The notes under the pieces are model-generated. The model had not been told where the DNA came from and made no database searches. It saw only the letters and a program-made list of their open reading frames with translations. From Variovorax sp. PBL-H6 (GTDB lineage: Bacteria > Pseudomonadota > Gammaproteobacteria > Burkholderiales > Burkholderiaceae_C), in the NCBI RefSeq assembly GCF_901827155.1, contig NZ_LR594659.1, positions 5,676,501-5,740,500 of the forward strand: a DNA stretch of 64,000 nucleotides. Reading direction: 5' to 3'. The position numbers and the translations under genes were made by a program. Positions 26,553 through 36,024 of the stretch are shown here, in pieces; the stretch's first letter is position 1; every line of letters begins with the position of its first letter.

Positions 26553-27665
26553 GTGAGCCAAGCATCCATCAAGATCGGCCTCGTCACCGACCAGACCGGC
26601 CCGCTGTCCTTCCTCGGCATTGCCAACGCCAACCTCGCTCGGCTGGTGGTCGACGAAATCAACGCCGGCGGCGGTCTGCTCGGGCGACCGATCGAGCTGA
26701 TCACGGAAGACAGCGCCACCGACGACCAGGTGGCCGCCGTCAAGGCCGCCAAGCTGGTCCAGCGCGATCGGGTCGATGTGATCTTCGGCGGCATCTACAG
26801 CTCCACCCGCCAGGCGATCAAGGGCCCGGCCGTCGTGCAGGGCAAGAAGCTCTACATCTACCCGGAGCAGTACGAGGGCGAGGAGAGTGACCCGCTCATC
26901 TTCTGCACCGGCCCGGTGCCGGCGCAACAGGTCGATTCGCTGATCCCCTGGTTGATGAAACACACCGATGCTCGCAGCTTCTATCTCCCCTCGGCGGACT
27001 ACATCTGGCCGCACGTGATGAACAAGCGAGTGCGTGCCGCGGTCGCCGCGCACGGCGGCTCGATCGTCGGCGAAGAGTACTTCCCTGTCGATCAGGAGGA
27101 CTACCGCAGCACGGTCGACAAGATCATGTCCAGCGGCGCGCAGGTGGTCTTCAACACCACGGTGCCGCCCGGCGTGGCGCCGTTCCTGCAGCAGCTGTAC
27201 GAGGCCGGCTTCACGAAGCGCGCTGGTCGGATCGTGTGCCCGTACTTCGAGGAGAACCTTGCGAGCCTGCTGCCGGCCGAGCATGTCGAGGGACTCTACA
27301 GCTGCCTCGACTACTACCAGGCCGTGAGCGACCCGTTCAGCACGGCGCTGCTGCGCCGCTACGACGAGCGGTTTCCGGGCAGCGCAAAGTTCACAGCGGG
27401 CAGCGCCAGCACGGGCCTGTATCGCGGGCTGAAGCTCTGGGAGGCGGCCGTGCAAGAGGCCGGCACGCTGGACCAGGCGGCAGTGATCCGCGCGCTCGAC
27501 CACGCGCGCATCGCAGAAGGACCGGGCGGGGGCGCCGAAATGGTGCCCGGCCAGCATCACCTGCGGCTTACGATGTACGTCGGCCAGGTGCGGTCGGGGC
27601 AGATGAAGGTCATCGAGAACCTCGGCGTGATAGATCCCAACGAGCGCGTGCAGGGCGCGCAATGA
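26553..27665 (+). CDS. AmiC/UrtA-like ligand-binding protein without signal peptide
   Basis: 370 residues of the periplasmic-binding type I fold (IKIGLVTDQTGPLSFLGIAN, VVDEINAGGGLLGRPIELI, then VIFGGIYSSTRQAI and NTTVPPGVAPFLQQLYEAG), closest by eye to the amide/urea binders AmiC, FmdD and UrtA. The GTG at 26553 has AAGGAG seven bases upstream. Neither this start nor any upstream codon gives a hydrophobic signal, so the protein is probably cytoplasmic, as AmiC is. No permease or ATPase genes are near. It is flanked by two paralogous sensors and a GST, suggesting a sensory rather than transport role. Confidence 0.78.
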   Translation: MSQASIKIGLVTDQTGPLSFLGIANANLARLVVDEINAGGGLLGRPIELITEDSATDDQVAAVKAAKLVQRDRVDVIFGGIYSSTRQAIKGPAVVQGKKLYIYPEQYEGEESDPLIFCTGPVPAQQVDSLIPWLMKHTDARSFYLPSADYIWPHVMNKRVRAAVAAHGGSIVGEEYFPVDQEDYRSTVDKIMSSGAQVVFNTTVPPGVAPFLQQLYEAGFTKRAGRIVCPYFEENLASLLPAEHVEGLYSCLDYYQAVSDPFSTALLRRYDERFPGSAKFTAGSASTGLYRGLKLWEAAVQEAGTLDQAAVIRALDHARIAEGPGGGAEMVPGQHHLRLTMYVGQVRSGQMKVIENLGVIDPNERVQGAQ

Positions 27666-27743
27666 GCCAAGCGCGGCCGCTCCGAAGGGGCTCGCACCGC
27701 AGTGCGCAGCACGGAGCTTGTCTGATGAACCAGGAGACCTGAG

Positions 27744-28418
27744 ATGAAGCTCTACTACCACCCCGCTTCCACCGCGAGCCGGCCCGTGCTGCTCTTTGCT
27801 GCGGAGACCGGTATCGATCTCGACCTGAAGCTGGTCGACATCTTCAAGGGCGAGCACCTGCAGCCCGCGTATCGTGCGCTCAACCCGAATGCGCTGGTGC
27901 CGATGCTCGAGGACGGTGAGTTCCGCCTCACCGAGAGCTCGGCGATCCTGAAATACCTGGCCGACAAGATCGACTCGCCGCTGTATCCCAAGGGCCTGCA
28001 GCAGCGGGCCCGCGTCAACGAACGCATGGACTGGTTCAACACCCAACTGAGCCGCGACTACTGCTTCGGCCTGGTGTTCGCGCAGCTGCTGCCGCACCAC
28101 AAGCGGCGCAGCGACGAGGCGCAGGCCGGCACGGTGCAGTGGGGCCAGGAGCGCTCGAAGGTGTGGCTGCAAGTCCTCAACGACCACATCCTCGGCCCCG
28201 GGCACAACTACGTGTGCGGCGATGCGATCAGCATCGCGGACCATTTCGGCGCCGGACTGCTCACCTTGGGCGAGGTGATCGGTTGCGATTTCACGGACTA
28301 TCCGTACGTGCAGGGCTGGCTGGCGCGCATCAAGGCGCTGAAGAGCTGGAAGTCGGTGAACGCCACGCTCGACGGGGTCGCCGCCGCGCACAAGGGCGAG
28401 TCGTTCGTGACTGTGTGA
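27744..28418 (+). CDS. Glutathione S-transferase
   Basis: 224 residues. The thioredoxin-like N domain is MKLYYHPASTASRPVLLFAA, with the glutathione-contact motifs NALVPMLEDG (cis-Pro) and TESSAILKYLADK, followed by an all-helical C domain (ISIADHFGAGLLTLGEVI with the N-capping Asp). Its Ser-rich start fits theta/beta-like enzymes that conjugate or dehalogenate small electrophiles. It lies 78 bp behind the AmiC-like gene on the same strand, so probably cotranscribed, and converges on the cyclase gene. Confidence 0.88.
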   Translation: MKLYYHPASTASRPVLLFAAETGIDLDLKLVDIFKGEHLQPAYRALNPNALVPMLEDGEFRLTESSAILKYLADKIDSPLYPKGLQQRARVNERMDWFNTQLSRDYCFGLVFAQLLPHHKRRSDEAQAGTVQWGQERSKVWLQVLNDHILGPGHNYVCGDAISIADHFGAGLLTLGEVIGCDFTDYPYVQGWLARIKALKSWKSVNATLDGVAAAHKGESFVTV

Positions 28419-28437
28419 AGCGCCCGGCGCGGGCGCT
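28419..28437. terminator. Hairpin between convergent GST and cyclase genes
   Basis: AGCGCCC, loop GGCGC, GGGCGCT: a perfect 7-bp GC stem occupying the gap between the two stops. There is no T-tract on either side; it is a probable bidirectional barrier rather than a textbook terminator. Confidence 0.4.
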
Positions 28438-30584
28438 CAGAAGCCGAAGTCTTCTTTCGGCACGGCCCGTGCCTGTTCGCACGCGCGCTGGAAGTCGTAG
28501 GGCACTTCGCTCGCGCAGTCGGGCCACTTGCCGCTCGTCAGCCAGAACTCGACGAGTCCGAGCCGCGCGCACAAGGGCGCGAACCGCCGGTCATTGCGCA
28601 GTTCGGGCATGCTGGCCTGGAACAGCAGCGCCGTGCGGTAGCCGTCCGGCCCCATGATGTCGTCGGCACGGCCGGCCGGCCCGAGGCGTGCGGCGTCGGC
28701 GGCGTCATAAGCCTCGTTCACCAGGCCCAGGTGGGCCGCGTACACGAGGCGTGACACGTCGACCCGGCCCGTCCGGCGAACATGCGCCCCGAGCTCTTCG
28801 CGCCACGCACCGATGTGCGCGGGCGAGGGGTCGCGCTTGGCACGGATGAACGGCAGCCCATCCTGGAACTCGCGCAGCTGGCGCTGCTCGGCCAGCGCGA
28901 GCAGCCGGTCCACCGCGGCCCAGTCGTGCTGGAAGGCATGGGCTCGCATCAAGCTGGCCACCGGGAAGCTCATCGTGGGCATGCGCTCCACCAGTTCCTC
29001 GAACATCGGAATCGCTTCGGCGATATCGCCGGCCGCCATGCGAGCGAGGGCGAGGAGGTTGGCGGACATCGGATCCAGCCTATCGAGCCGGTAGGCCTGT
29101 TCGGTGGCCGCCAGCGCCTCACGCATCCAGCCGAAGTGGCGCAGGGCCCAGCCGGTGTAGCGCTGCCCGTCGCCGCTGCCAGGCGCGCGGCGCAAACGCA
29201 CGAGTGCGGCATCGGCCTCGACGAAGTGCCCGAACGGCGCGATCACGAAGTACTGCGCGGCCAGGGCGTCGAGGTTCTGTGCATCGAGCGACAGCGCGCG
29301 CTCGGCTTCGCGGCTCACCTGTGCCGCGATGGCTGCGCGTTCGGCAAATGGTTGGTAGAAGCGCAGGAAGGCGCGCAGGTAGGCCAGCCTCCCCCATGCC
29401 GCAGCGAACTGCGGCGCACGCGCAGTCACCAGTTCCAGCACGCCGACGTGCGTGCGAAGTTCGTCCGGCGCGTAGCCCTTGGGCCTCGATCGGAGATAGA
29501 GGTCATACACGGCCGGCTCCAGCGTCGGTGCCGGCGGGCTGGCGAACGCCTGATCGAGTGCGCGGGCGATGTTCTCGGAGATCTCGTCCTGCACGGCGAA
29601 GATGTCTTCCAGCCCGCGGTCGAAGCGTTCCGACCATAGCGTGGTCTGTGATGCGGCCTCCATCAGGTGCGCGCTGATCCGTACACGCGCCGCTGCGCGG
29701 CGGATCGAGCCGTCGAGCACGTGGGTGCAATGCAAGGCGTTCGCCGCCTCGGCCTTGCGATCGCCGCGGAACTGGAAGCTCGACGTGCGGCCGATCACCT
29801 TGAGCTGGCTGCCACGCGATACGCGCTGAATGATCTCCTCGCTAACGCCGTCGGAGAAGAACTGCATCTCGGGGTCGTTGGACATGTTGTCGAACGCGAG
29901 CACGGCGAGCAGCGGCCCGGCGGACGGCGACGATTTGGTGGCCTGGGCGACCCGCTGCGCCTTCTCCGCGGTTTCAGGCGGCGTCAGCGCGTCAGGGCCA
30001 GGGGCCGCCACTTCGCAGACCTCCACCGGGTCGTCGACACCGGCCATCCGGTAGGGCCCATGCACGGCCCAGCGCAGCGCGGCCTCGTCGGCATGGCCCA
30101 CCGCACCCCGGCGCGCGAAGTCGTAGGCTGTGCGCGTCATGAGGATGCGCCCCTGGTCGGCAAGCGACATCACGCGCGCGGCGATGGCCTTGGCCAGGCC
30201 CTCGACTTCCAGGGGCTTGGCGCCTCTCGCGATGTCGGCGGCCGCGTTCTCGCGCAGCACCACCTCGCCGAGATGAATGCCCACGCGCGAGGCGAGGGCA
30301 GTCTTCCATTCGGCGCCGAGTTCGAGCAGTTGCATCTGGTAGGCAAGCGCGAAGCGCACCGCCTCGACCGGCCGCTCGAACAGCAGGAGGAAACCGTCGC
30401 TCTTGTCGATCTCGCGCCCGCCATGGGCAACGAGAAGATCACGCGCGATGCGGTCGTGGCGCGCCATCAACTCGGCCGCAGCGGCGTCGCCCAGGCGCTC
30501 GATCAGGTGGGTGCTGGCCACGAGGTCGCACAGCAGCAGCGCGCGAATCGCTGGGGAGGATGGGCCGGGTGCGAGAGTGGGCAT
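28437..30584 (-). CDS. Class III nucleotide cyclase with TolB-like and TPR-type sensor region
   Basis: 715 residues from the ATG at 30584 (GAGGGA upstream). Residues 8-190 are a class III adenylate/guanylate cyclase domain: metal aspartates in LLLCDLVASTHL and in EIDKSDGFLLLF, with RVGIHLGEVVLREN. The dimer-interface and base-selecting residues look diverged, so activity needs testing. Residues 225-350 are TolB-like (VLAFDNMSNDPEMQFFS, then DGVSEEIIQRVSRG) and the remainder TPR-like, closely paralogous to the regulator at 24573-26435. Cytoplasmic. Likely output: a cyclic nucleotide in response to the same kind of signal as the winged-helix paralogue. Confidence 0.85.
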   Translation of the reverse strand: MPTLAPGPSSPAIRALLLCDLVASTHLIERLGDAAAAELMARHDRIARDLLVAHGGREIDKSDGFLLLFERPVEAVRFALAYQMQLLELGAEWKTALASRVGIHLGEVVLRENAAADIARGAKPLEVEGLAKAIAARVMSLADQGRILMTRTAYDFARRGAVGHADEAALRWAVHGPYRMAGVDDPVEVCEVAAPGPDALTPPETAEKAQRVAQATKSSPSAGPLLAVLAFDNMSNDPEMQFFSDGVSEEIIQRVSRGSQLKVIGRTSSFQFRGDRKAEAANALHCTHVLDGSIRRAAARVRISAHLMEAASQTTLWSERFDRGLEDIFAVQDEISENIARALDQAFASPPAPTLEPAVYDLYLRSRPKGYAPDELRTHVGVLELVTARAPQFAAAWGRLAYLRAFLRFYQPFAERAAIAAQVSREAERALSLDAQNLDALAAQYFVIAPFGHFVEADAALVRLRRAPGSGDGQRYTGWALRHFGWMREALAATEQAYRLDRLDPMSANLLALARMAAGDIAEAIPMFEELVERMPTMSFPVASLMRAHAFQHDWAAVDRLLALAEQRQLREFQDGLPFIRAKRDPSPAHIGAWREELGAHVRRTGRVDVSRLVYAAHLGLVNEAYDAADAARLGPAGRADDIMGPDGYRTALLFQASMPELRNDRRFAPLCARLGLVEFWLTSGKWPDCASEVPYDFQRACEQARAVPKEDFGF

Positions 30585-30710
30585 GCGGAGTCCCTCGATC
30601 GAGACCACCGCGCGGTAGCCGCGTGAGGGCACATCATCGCACGAGGGAAGCCTGCCGGGTCAGCAGCGCATGGCCATTGAGGGCGATTCGACGTGCGAGT
30701 CAGGTGTCTG

Positions 30711-32159
30711 TCAGACCTGGCTGCGCTCGTTGGCGTCGAAGCGCAGGCTGAAGCGTGCGCCGGGCGGTTGCCGGCCGGGGTGTGCGTCTTCCAGGACCAC
30801 CGTCGCATAGTGCTGCCGCGCGATCTCGAGCACGATCGGCAGGCCCAGGCCCGAGCCGTCGGCCTCGTTGCCGAGCACGCGGTAAAAGGGCTGGAACACC
30901 AGCTCGCGCTCGCCCTCGGCGATGCCCGGGCCGTTGTCCTCCACCTGCAGCACGATGATGCGGCCGAAGGGGTCGCCCAGCACGCGCGCGGTGATCACGC
31001 CCGGCCGGCCTGGCACCGAGGGTGTGTAGTTGATCGCGTTGTCCACGAGGTTGCGCACCAGTTCCTTGAGCAGCGTGGGATTGCCTTCAAGCACCACGCC
31101 CGGCGCGCCCGCCTCCGCTCCGTCGTAGCCCAGGTCGATGCGTTTCTCGATGGCGCGCGGCACCGCCTCGCGCACCACCTCGATGGTGAGCTTCGCCAGG
31201 TCGCAGGGCTGGCGCGCAACGGCCGCGCCGCTGCCCTCCGCGCGTGCCAGCGACAGCAGCTGATTCACCGTGTGGGTGGCGCGCACGCTCGCCCGGCCGA
31301 TCTGCTTGAGCGACTGCTTGAGCTCGTCGGCATTGGCGCCCTCGCGCTGCGCCAGGTCGGCCTGCATGCGCAGCCCGGCGAGCGGCGTCTTGAGCTGGTG
31401 CGCCGCATCGGCCAGGAAGCGCTTCTGCGTGCCAATGGACTCGTTGAGCTTGTTCAGCAGCTCATTGACCGACAGCACCAGCGGCACCACCTCGAGCGGC
31501 ACCGAGGACTCGTCCAGCGGGCTCAGGTCCCCGGGGCGGCGCTCGCGGATGCGCGCCTCGATCACCGACAGCGGCTTGATGCCGCGCACCAGTGCCAGCC
31601 AGATCAGCAGCACCGCCAGCGGCAGGATCGCGAATTGCGGCAGCAGCACGCCCTTGATGATCTCGGTGGCGAGCACGGATTGCTTCTCGCGCGTCTCGGC
31701 CAGCTGCAGCAGGGCCGGTGGCGCGTCGGGCGTGCTGCCGGCGATCCACAGCGAGGCCACGCGCACTGGCTGGCCGTGGATGTCTCCGTCGTGCAGGTAG
31801 ACCACACCTGGGGTTGGCTGGTCGTCGGTGTTCGGCTGCGGCAGATCGGCCTCCCCGGCGAGCAGCCGGCCATCCCCGTCCTGCAGCTGGAAGTACACGT
31901 GGTCCGCATCGTGTGCACGCAGGATCTCGCGCGCCGAAGGGGTCAGCACCAGGTGCTCGCCATGCTGCGACGCATCCACCAGCTTGGCCAGCGCGTGGAT
32001 GTTGTATTGGAGCGTGCGGTCGAAGGGCGCGTTGGCAATGCCCTGCGCCACCAGCCAGGTCACGCCGATGCTGACCGGCACCAGCAGCAGGAGCGGCGTG
32101 AGCATCCAATCGAGGATCTCGCCGAAGAGGGAGCGCTGCGCGCGTTGGAAGAGCTTCAC
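30711..32159 (-). CDS. Sensor histidine kinase, TctE-like
   Basis: 482 residues. One membrane segment at residues 18-38, a periplasmic sensor of about 125 residues (HALAKLVDASQHGEHLVLTP...VYFQLQDGDGRLLAGE) and a second membrane segment near residues 170-192. Then HAMP-like sequence, the phospho-acceptor His in FLADAAHQLKTPLAGL and the ATPase boxes DNAINYTP, DNGPGIAEGE and GSGLGLPIV. The extracellular domain resembles the 2CSK_N domain of the tricarboxylate sensor TctE. It lies 25 bp behind its response regulator. There are no tctCBA transporter genes nearby, so the ligand is inferred only. Confidence 0.88.
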   Translation of the reverse strand: MKLFQRAQRSLFGEILDWMLTPLLLLVPVSIGVTWLVAQGIANAPFDRTLQYNIHALAKLVDASQHGEHLVLTPSAREILRAHDADHVYFQLQDGDGRLLAGEADLPQPNTDDQPTPGVVYLHDGDIHGQPVRVASLWIAGSTPDAPPALLQLAETREKQSVLATEIIKGVLLPQFAILPLAVLLIWLALVRGIKPLSVIEARIRERRPGDLSPLDESSVPLEVVPLVLSVNELLNKLNESIGTQKRFLADAAHQLKTPLAGLRMQADLAQREGANADELKQSLKQIGRASVRATHTVNQLLSLARAEGSGAAVARQPCDLAKLTIEVVREAVPRAIEKRIDLGYDGAEAGAPGVVLEGNPTLLKELVRNLVDNAINYTPSVPGRPGVITARVLGDPFGRIIVLQVEDNGPGIAEGERELVFQPFYRVLGNEADGSGLGLPIVLEIARQHYATVVLEDAHPGRQPPGARFSLRFDANERSQV

Positions 32160-32184
32160 CGAGCGCTTTGGGAAGGAGGACGAA

Positions 32185-32856
32185 TCAGGGGATTTTTTCG
32201 AGGCAATAGCCGAGGCCGCGCACGGTCGCGATGTGGATCGGGCCCTTTTCGATCTTCTTGCGCAGGCGGTGGATGTAGACCTCGATGGCGTTGAGGCTCA
32301 CCTCCTCGCCCCATTCGCACAGGCGCTCGACCAGCTGGTCCTTGCTCACCAGCCGGCCCGCGCGCTGCAGCAGCACCTCGAGCAGGCCCAGTTCGCGCGC
32401 CGACAGCTCGATCATCTTGCCGTCGATGGTCGCCACCCGGCCGGCCTGGTCGTAGACCAGCGGGCCGTGCTTGATGGCATTGCTGGTGGCGCCCATGCCG
32501 CGCCGGGTGAGGGCACGCACGCGCGCCTCGAGCTCCTGCAGCGAGAAGGGCTTGGCCATGTAGTCGTCGGCGCCGTAGTCGAGGCCCTTGACTCTTTCCT
32601 CCACGCTGTCGGCCGCGGTCAGAACCAGCACCGGGAGTTGCGATCCGCGGGCGCGCAGGCGCTTGAGGATTTCGAGGCCGTGCAGGTTGGGCAGGCCCAG
32701 GTCAAGGATCAGGAGGTCGAATTCGCTGTTGGTCATCAGCGCGGCATCGGCTTGCGAGCCGGTGGCGACGTGATCCACCGCCGAGCCCGAGGTGCGCAGG
32801 CTGCGCAGCAGCGCGTCGGCCAGCACCTGGTCGTCTTCTGCTATCAGTATTCGCAT
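32185..32856 (-). CDS. OmpR-family response regulator, TctD-like
   Basis: 223 residues. The receiver domain has the acidic pair MRILIAEDDQVLAD, the phospho-acceptor Asp in DLLILDLGLPNLHG and the Lys in YMAKPFSLQELEAR. The C-terminal winged helix is complete (MIELSARELGLLEVLLQRAG, then EVYIHRLRKKIEKGPIHIATVRGLGYCL). The ATG at 32856 is chosen because MRILIAEDD is the canonical start. It precedes the kinase gene in one operon. Confidence 0.92.
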   Translation of the reverse strand: MRILIAEDDQVLADALLRSLRTSGSAVDHVATGSQADAALMTNSEFDLLILDLGLPNLHGLEILKRLRARGSQLPVLVLTAADSVEERVKGLDYGADDYMAKPFSLQELEARVRALTRRGMGATSNAIKHGPLVYDQAGRVATIDGKMIELSARELGLLEVLLQRAGRLVSKDQLVERLCEWGEEVSLNAIEVYIHRLRKKIEKGPIHIATVRGLGYCLEKIP

Positions 32857-32916
32857 GCCGCGTCTCCAGACATGGCGGGCTTGCGCGGGCCGCCGGGCCG
32901 TCTCCCGCATCAGATT

Positions 32917-33402
32917 CTAGGCGGCCGCATAGGCTTCGAGCCCAATGGAAACCACGGTGGCGATCTCGTCTCCAACGCTTGCACGGAACTCGCGTTCGGC
33001 CTGCGCCACCGCCTTGCGGAAGGCCTCGAGCCAGGCGAGGCCGTCGGCAGTGAACAGCACGCGCCGCGCCCGGGCGTCGTGGGCGTCCGGACCGCGCATC
33101 ACCAGTCCCCAGGCCTCGCACTGGTCGACCAGCTTGCCCATGGCCTGCTTGGTCATGCCCGCGCGAACGGCCAGCTCGGTCAACCGCGAGCCTTCGCGTG
33201 CCAGGTGGCGGGTGATGTGTATGTGAGCAGCGCTCACCTGCGCGCGCGCCGCAAGGTTGGACAGGGCGAGTGGCACGTCGGCATCGTGCGCCATGAGGGC
33301 CAGCACACGCTCGTCGAAGCGGCGCGCAGCGTGACCGAGGAGGCGGCCCAGATGCGTCTGGCGCCAAGCGTCGGGGTCGACCGGGAATGCGGGGTCTGTC
33401 AT
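32917..33402 (-). CDS. MarR family transcriptional regulator
   Basis: 161 residues with a MarR winged helix: DVPLALSNLAARAQVSAAHIHI, RLTELAVRAGMTKQAMGKLVDQCEAWGLVMRGPDAHDARARRVLFTADGLAWL. The family senses phenolic or oxidant ligands and usually represses neighbours or itself. It is divergent from recA with 146 bp between starts and lies 60 bp upstream of the response regulator start on the same strand. The target is unknown. Confidence 0.88.
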   Translation of the reverse strand: MTDPAFPVDPDAWRQTHLGRLLGHAARRFDERVLALMAHDADVPLALSNLAARAQVSAAHIHITRHLAREGSRLTELAVRAGMTKQAMGKLVDQCEAWGLVMRGPDAHDARARRVLFTADGLAWLEAFRKAVAQAEREFRASVGDEIATVVSIGLEAYAAA

Positions 33403-33441
33403 GAAGCCAGCAATCGTAAGCCAAGCTGACCAAAAAATGGG

Positions 33442-33486
33442 TTTACTCCGATCTATCGACCTCTACACTACTGTTCAGGCATCCAG
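33442..33486 (+). promoter_or_regulatory. recA promoter with LexA-box candidate
   Basis: TTTACT (33442-33447), a 16-bp spacer and TACACT (33464-33469) form a plausible sigma-70 promoter. TACTGT at 33469-33474 starts a candidate LexA box, CTGT-N8-CCAG at 33471-33486, one base off CTGT-N8-ACAG and placed where the transcription start should be. This fits SOS control of recA. Confidence 0.5.
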
Positions 33487-33548
33487 GCTGTTGTTAAAAG
33501 CAGTTTGCATGAACCCCGTACAACCCATTGATCTTCAAGGACTTCCAC

Positions 33549-34616
33549 ATGGACGCACTCGTCAAAGGCAGCAGCATTTCGGTCGCAGGCAGCGAAAAGG
33601 CCAAGGCTCTGCAAGCCGCCCTGGCCCAGATCGAAAAGCAATTCGGCAAGGGCACCATCATGCGGCTCGGCGAGGGGGAGGCGCTCGAAGACATCCAGGT
33701 GGTCTCCACGGGCTCGCTGGGCCTGGACATCGCCCTGGGGGTCGGCGGCCTTCCCCGCGGCCGCGTGATCGAGATCTACGGGCCGGAATCCTCGGGCAAG
33801 ACCACGCTCACGCTGCAGGTCATCGCCCAGATGCAGAAGCAGGCCGGCACCTGTGCCTTCGTCGATGCCGAGCATGCGCTGGACGTTCAGTACGCTCAAA
33901 AGCTGGGCGTGAACCTGTCCGACCTGCTGATCAGCCAGCCCGACACCGGCGAGCAGGCCCTGGAAATCGTTGATTCGCTGGTGCGCTCTGGCGCGGTCGA
34001 TCTGATCGTCGTCGACTCGGTGGCCGCGCTCACGCCCAAGGCCGAAATCGAAGGTGAAATGGGTGACTCGCTGCCCGGCCTGCAGGCGCGGCTCATGAGC
34101 CAGGCGCTGCGCAAGCTCACCGCCACTATCAAGAAGACCAACTGCATGGTCATCTTCATCAATCAGATCCGCATGAAGATCGGCGTGATGTTCGGCTCGC
34201 CCGAGACCACCACCGGCGGCAATGCACTGAAGTTCTACGCCTCGGTGCGCCTGGACATCCGCCGCATCGGCACCATCAAGAAGGGCGACGAGGCGATCGG
34301 GAATGAAACCAAGGTCAAGGTGGTGAAGAACAAGGTCTCGCCACCCTTCAAGACGGCCGAGTTCGACATCCTGTTCGGCGAGGGCATCAGCCGCGAAGGC
34401 GAGATCATCGACATGGGCGTGACCGCCAAGATCGTCGACAAGTCGGGCGCCTGGTACGCCTATAACGGCGAGAAGATCGGGCAGGGCCGCGACAACGCGC
34501 GCGAGTTCCTGCGCGAGAACCCGACGCTCTCGCGCGAGATCGAGAACAAGGTGCGCGAGTCGCTGGGCATTCCGCTTCTGCCCGAGGACGCGGGCGAGGG
34601 CGCCTCCGGGGCCTGA
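33549..34616 (+). CDS. recA: Recombinase RecA
   Basis: 355 residues. Walker A GPESSGKT, the AAFIDAEHALD-like [20 protein letters not shown], the DNA-binding loop 1 [20 protein letters not shown] and loop 2 region [27 protein letters not shown] are all intact. It forms filaments on single-stranded DNA for homologous recombination and LexA cleavage. The ATG at 33549 follows AAGGA. It is followed 9 bp later by recX, the usual pairing. A LexA-box candidate lies upstream. Confidence 0.98.
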   Translation: MDALVKGSSISVAGSEKAKALQAALAQIEKQFGKGTIMRLGEGEALEDIQVVSTGSLGLDIALGVGGLPRGRVIEIYGPESSGKTTLTLQVIAQMQKQAGTCAFVDAEHALDVQYAQKLGVNLSDLLISQPDTGEQALEIVDSLVRSGAVDLIVVDSVAALTPKAEIEGEMGDSLPGLQARLMSQALRKLTATIKKTNCMVIFINQIRMKIGVMFGSPETTTGGNALKFYASVRLDIRRIGTIKKGDEAIGNETKVKVVKNKVSPPFKTAEFDILFGEGISREGEIIDMGVTAKIVDKSGAWYAYNGEKIGQGRDNAREFLRENPTLSREIENKVRESLGIPLLPEDAGEGASGA

Positions 34617-34625
34617 TCACCGGTG

Positions 34626-35075
34626 ATGGCTACCAGTGCTCCTTCCCTCAAGGGCCGCGCACTGCGCCTGCTTGGGCAGCGCGAGCACTCTCGAAGCGAG
34701 CTCGCGCGCAAACTGGCGAGGTACGAGGAAGAGCCGGGCTCGCTCGCACGCGCGCTCGACGAGCTGGCCGCCAAGGACTTCATCAGCGAAGCAAGAGTGG
34801 TGCAGTCGGTACTGCACCAGCGCGCGGCCCGCCACGGCGCGGCGCGCGTGCGCCAGGAACTGCTGCACAAGGGTGTCGCGCCCGAGGCTGTGGCCGAGGC
34901 GGTGGCCAGCCTTGCGGGCAGCGAGCTCGACCGGGCGCGCGGCGTCTGGCGGCAGCGCTTCGGCACACCGCCGCAAAACACGGGCGAGCGGGCTCGGCAG
35001 ATCCGCTTCATGTTGGCGCGCGGCTTCGCCGCGGCCGTGGTGGCCAAGGTGATGCGCGAGGACTTCGACGAATGA
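34626..35075 (+). CDS. recX: Regulatory protein RecX
   Basis: 149 residues of three-helix repeats (GRALRLLGQREHSRSELARKL; LARALDELAAKDFISEARVVQ; RARQIRFMLARGFAAAVVAKV). RecX caps and limits RecA filament growth. It is 9 bp downstream of recA, so cotranscribed. The ATG at 34626 is preferred to the GTG directly before it. It converges on argC with 19 bp between. Confidence 0.95.
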   Translation: MATSAPSLKGRALRLLGQREHSRSELARKLARYEEEPGSLARALDELAAKDFISEARVVQSVLHQRAARHGAARVRQELLHKGVAPEAVAEAVASLAGSELDRARGVWRQRFGTPPQNTGERARQIRFMLARGFAAAVVAKVMREDFDE

Positions 35076-35094
35076 GGGCCTGAACAGGCGCGGC

Positions 35095-36024
35095 TCAGAG
35101 GCCCAGCATCAGCTTCAGGTTCTGCACCGCGGCGCCGCTGGCGCCCTTGCCCAGATTGTCCAGACGGGCGATAACGACCGCATGGCGGTGGTCCTCGTTC
35201 GGGAACACGCGGATCTCGAGGTCGTTGGTGTCGTTCAGGGCAAGCGCATCGAGCTTGCCGTCCTCTGTGGGCGGCAGCACCTTCACGAACTGCTCCGGCG
35301 TGTTGCTCTTGGCGTAGTGTGCCGCCAGCGCCTCCTGCAAGTCGCCGGCCTTGGGCTTGCCGGGAAGGTCGTCCAGGTGCAGCGGCAGTTGCACCAGCAT
35401 CCCCTGCTTGAAGTTCCCTACCGAGGGGATGAATACCGGCCGGCGCGTCAGGCCGGTGTACTTCATGATTTCGGGAATGTGCTTGTGCTTGAGGCCCAGG
35501 GCATAGGTCTCGAACAGCGGTGCTTCGCCCTTTTCGTGGGCCTCGATCATGGACCGGCCGCCGCCCGAATACCCGCTGACGGAGGGCAGGGCGATTGCAT
35601 GACTGGCTGGCAGGAGGCCGGCATCGACCAGCGGGCGGACGATGGCGATGGCGCCAGTCGCATAGCAGCCGGGATTGGCCACGCGCTCGGCCTTGGTCAC
35701 AGCGTCTTTCTGACCGGCCACCAGCTCGGGAAAGCCGAAGACCCAGCCGTCCGCGGTGCGGTGCGCCGTCGAGGCGTCGATGATCTTGGGGCGGCGGCCC
35801 TGGCCCTCGAGCTGGTCGATGAGCGCCACGGATTCGCGCGCCGCGTCGTCGTGCAGGCAGAGCACCACCAGGTCGACGCCCGCTATCAGTTCTCGCTTGG
35901 CAGCCAAGTCCTTGCGCAGCTCGGGGGCGATGCTCACGAGTTCGACCTGCGGCATCTTCTGCAGCCGCTCGCGGATCTGGAGGCCGGTGGTGCCGGCCTC
36001 GCCGTCGATGAAGACCTTGGGCAT
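35095..36024 (-). CDS. argC: N-acetyl-gamma-glutamyl-phosphate reductase, type 2
   Basis: 309 residues, the length of type 2 ArgC. NADP-binding start [17 protein letters not shown], catalytic Cys in [14 protein letters not shown] and the substrate His region [14 protein letters not shown]. It reduces N-acetylglutamyl phosphate to the semialdehyde in arginine synthesis. It stands alone, divergent from sucC with about 195 bp between. The very long reading that continues to 38937 is an artefact running antisense through sucCD. Confidence 0.96.
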   Translation of the reverse strand: MPKVFIDGEAGTTGLQIRERLQKMPQVELVSIAPELRKDLAAKRELIAGVDLVVLCLHDDAARESVALIDQLEGQGRRPKIIDASTAHRTADGWVFGFPELVAGQKDAVTKAERVANPGCYATGAIAIVRPLVDAGLLPASHAIALPSVSGYSGGGRSMIEAHEKGEAPLFETYALGLKHKHIPEIMKYTGLTRRPVFIPSVGNFKQGMLVQLPLHLDDLPGKPKAGDLQEALAAHYAKSNTPEQFVKVLPPTEDGKLDALALNDTNDLEIRVFPNEDHRHAVVIARLDNLGKGASGAAVQNLKLMLGL

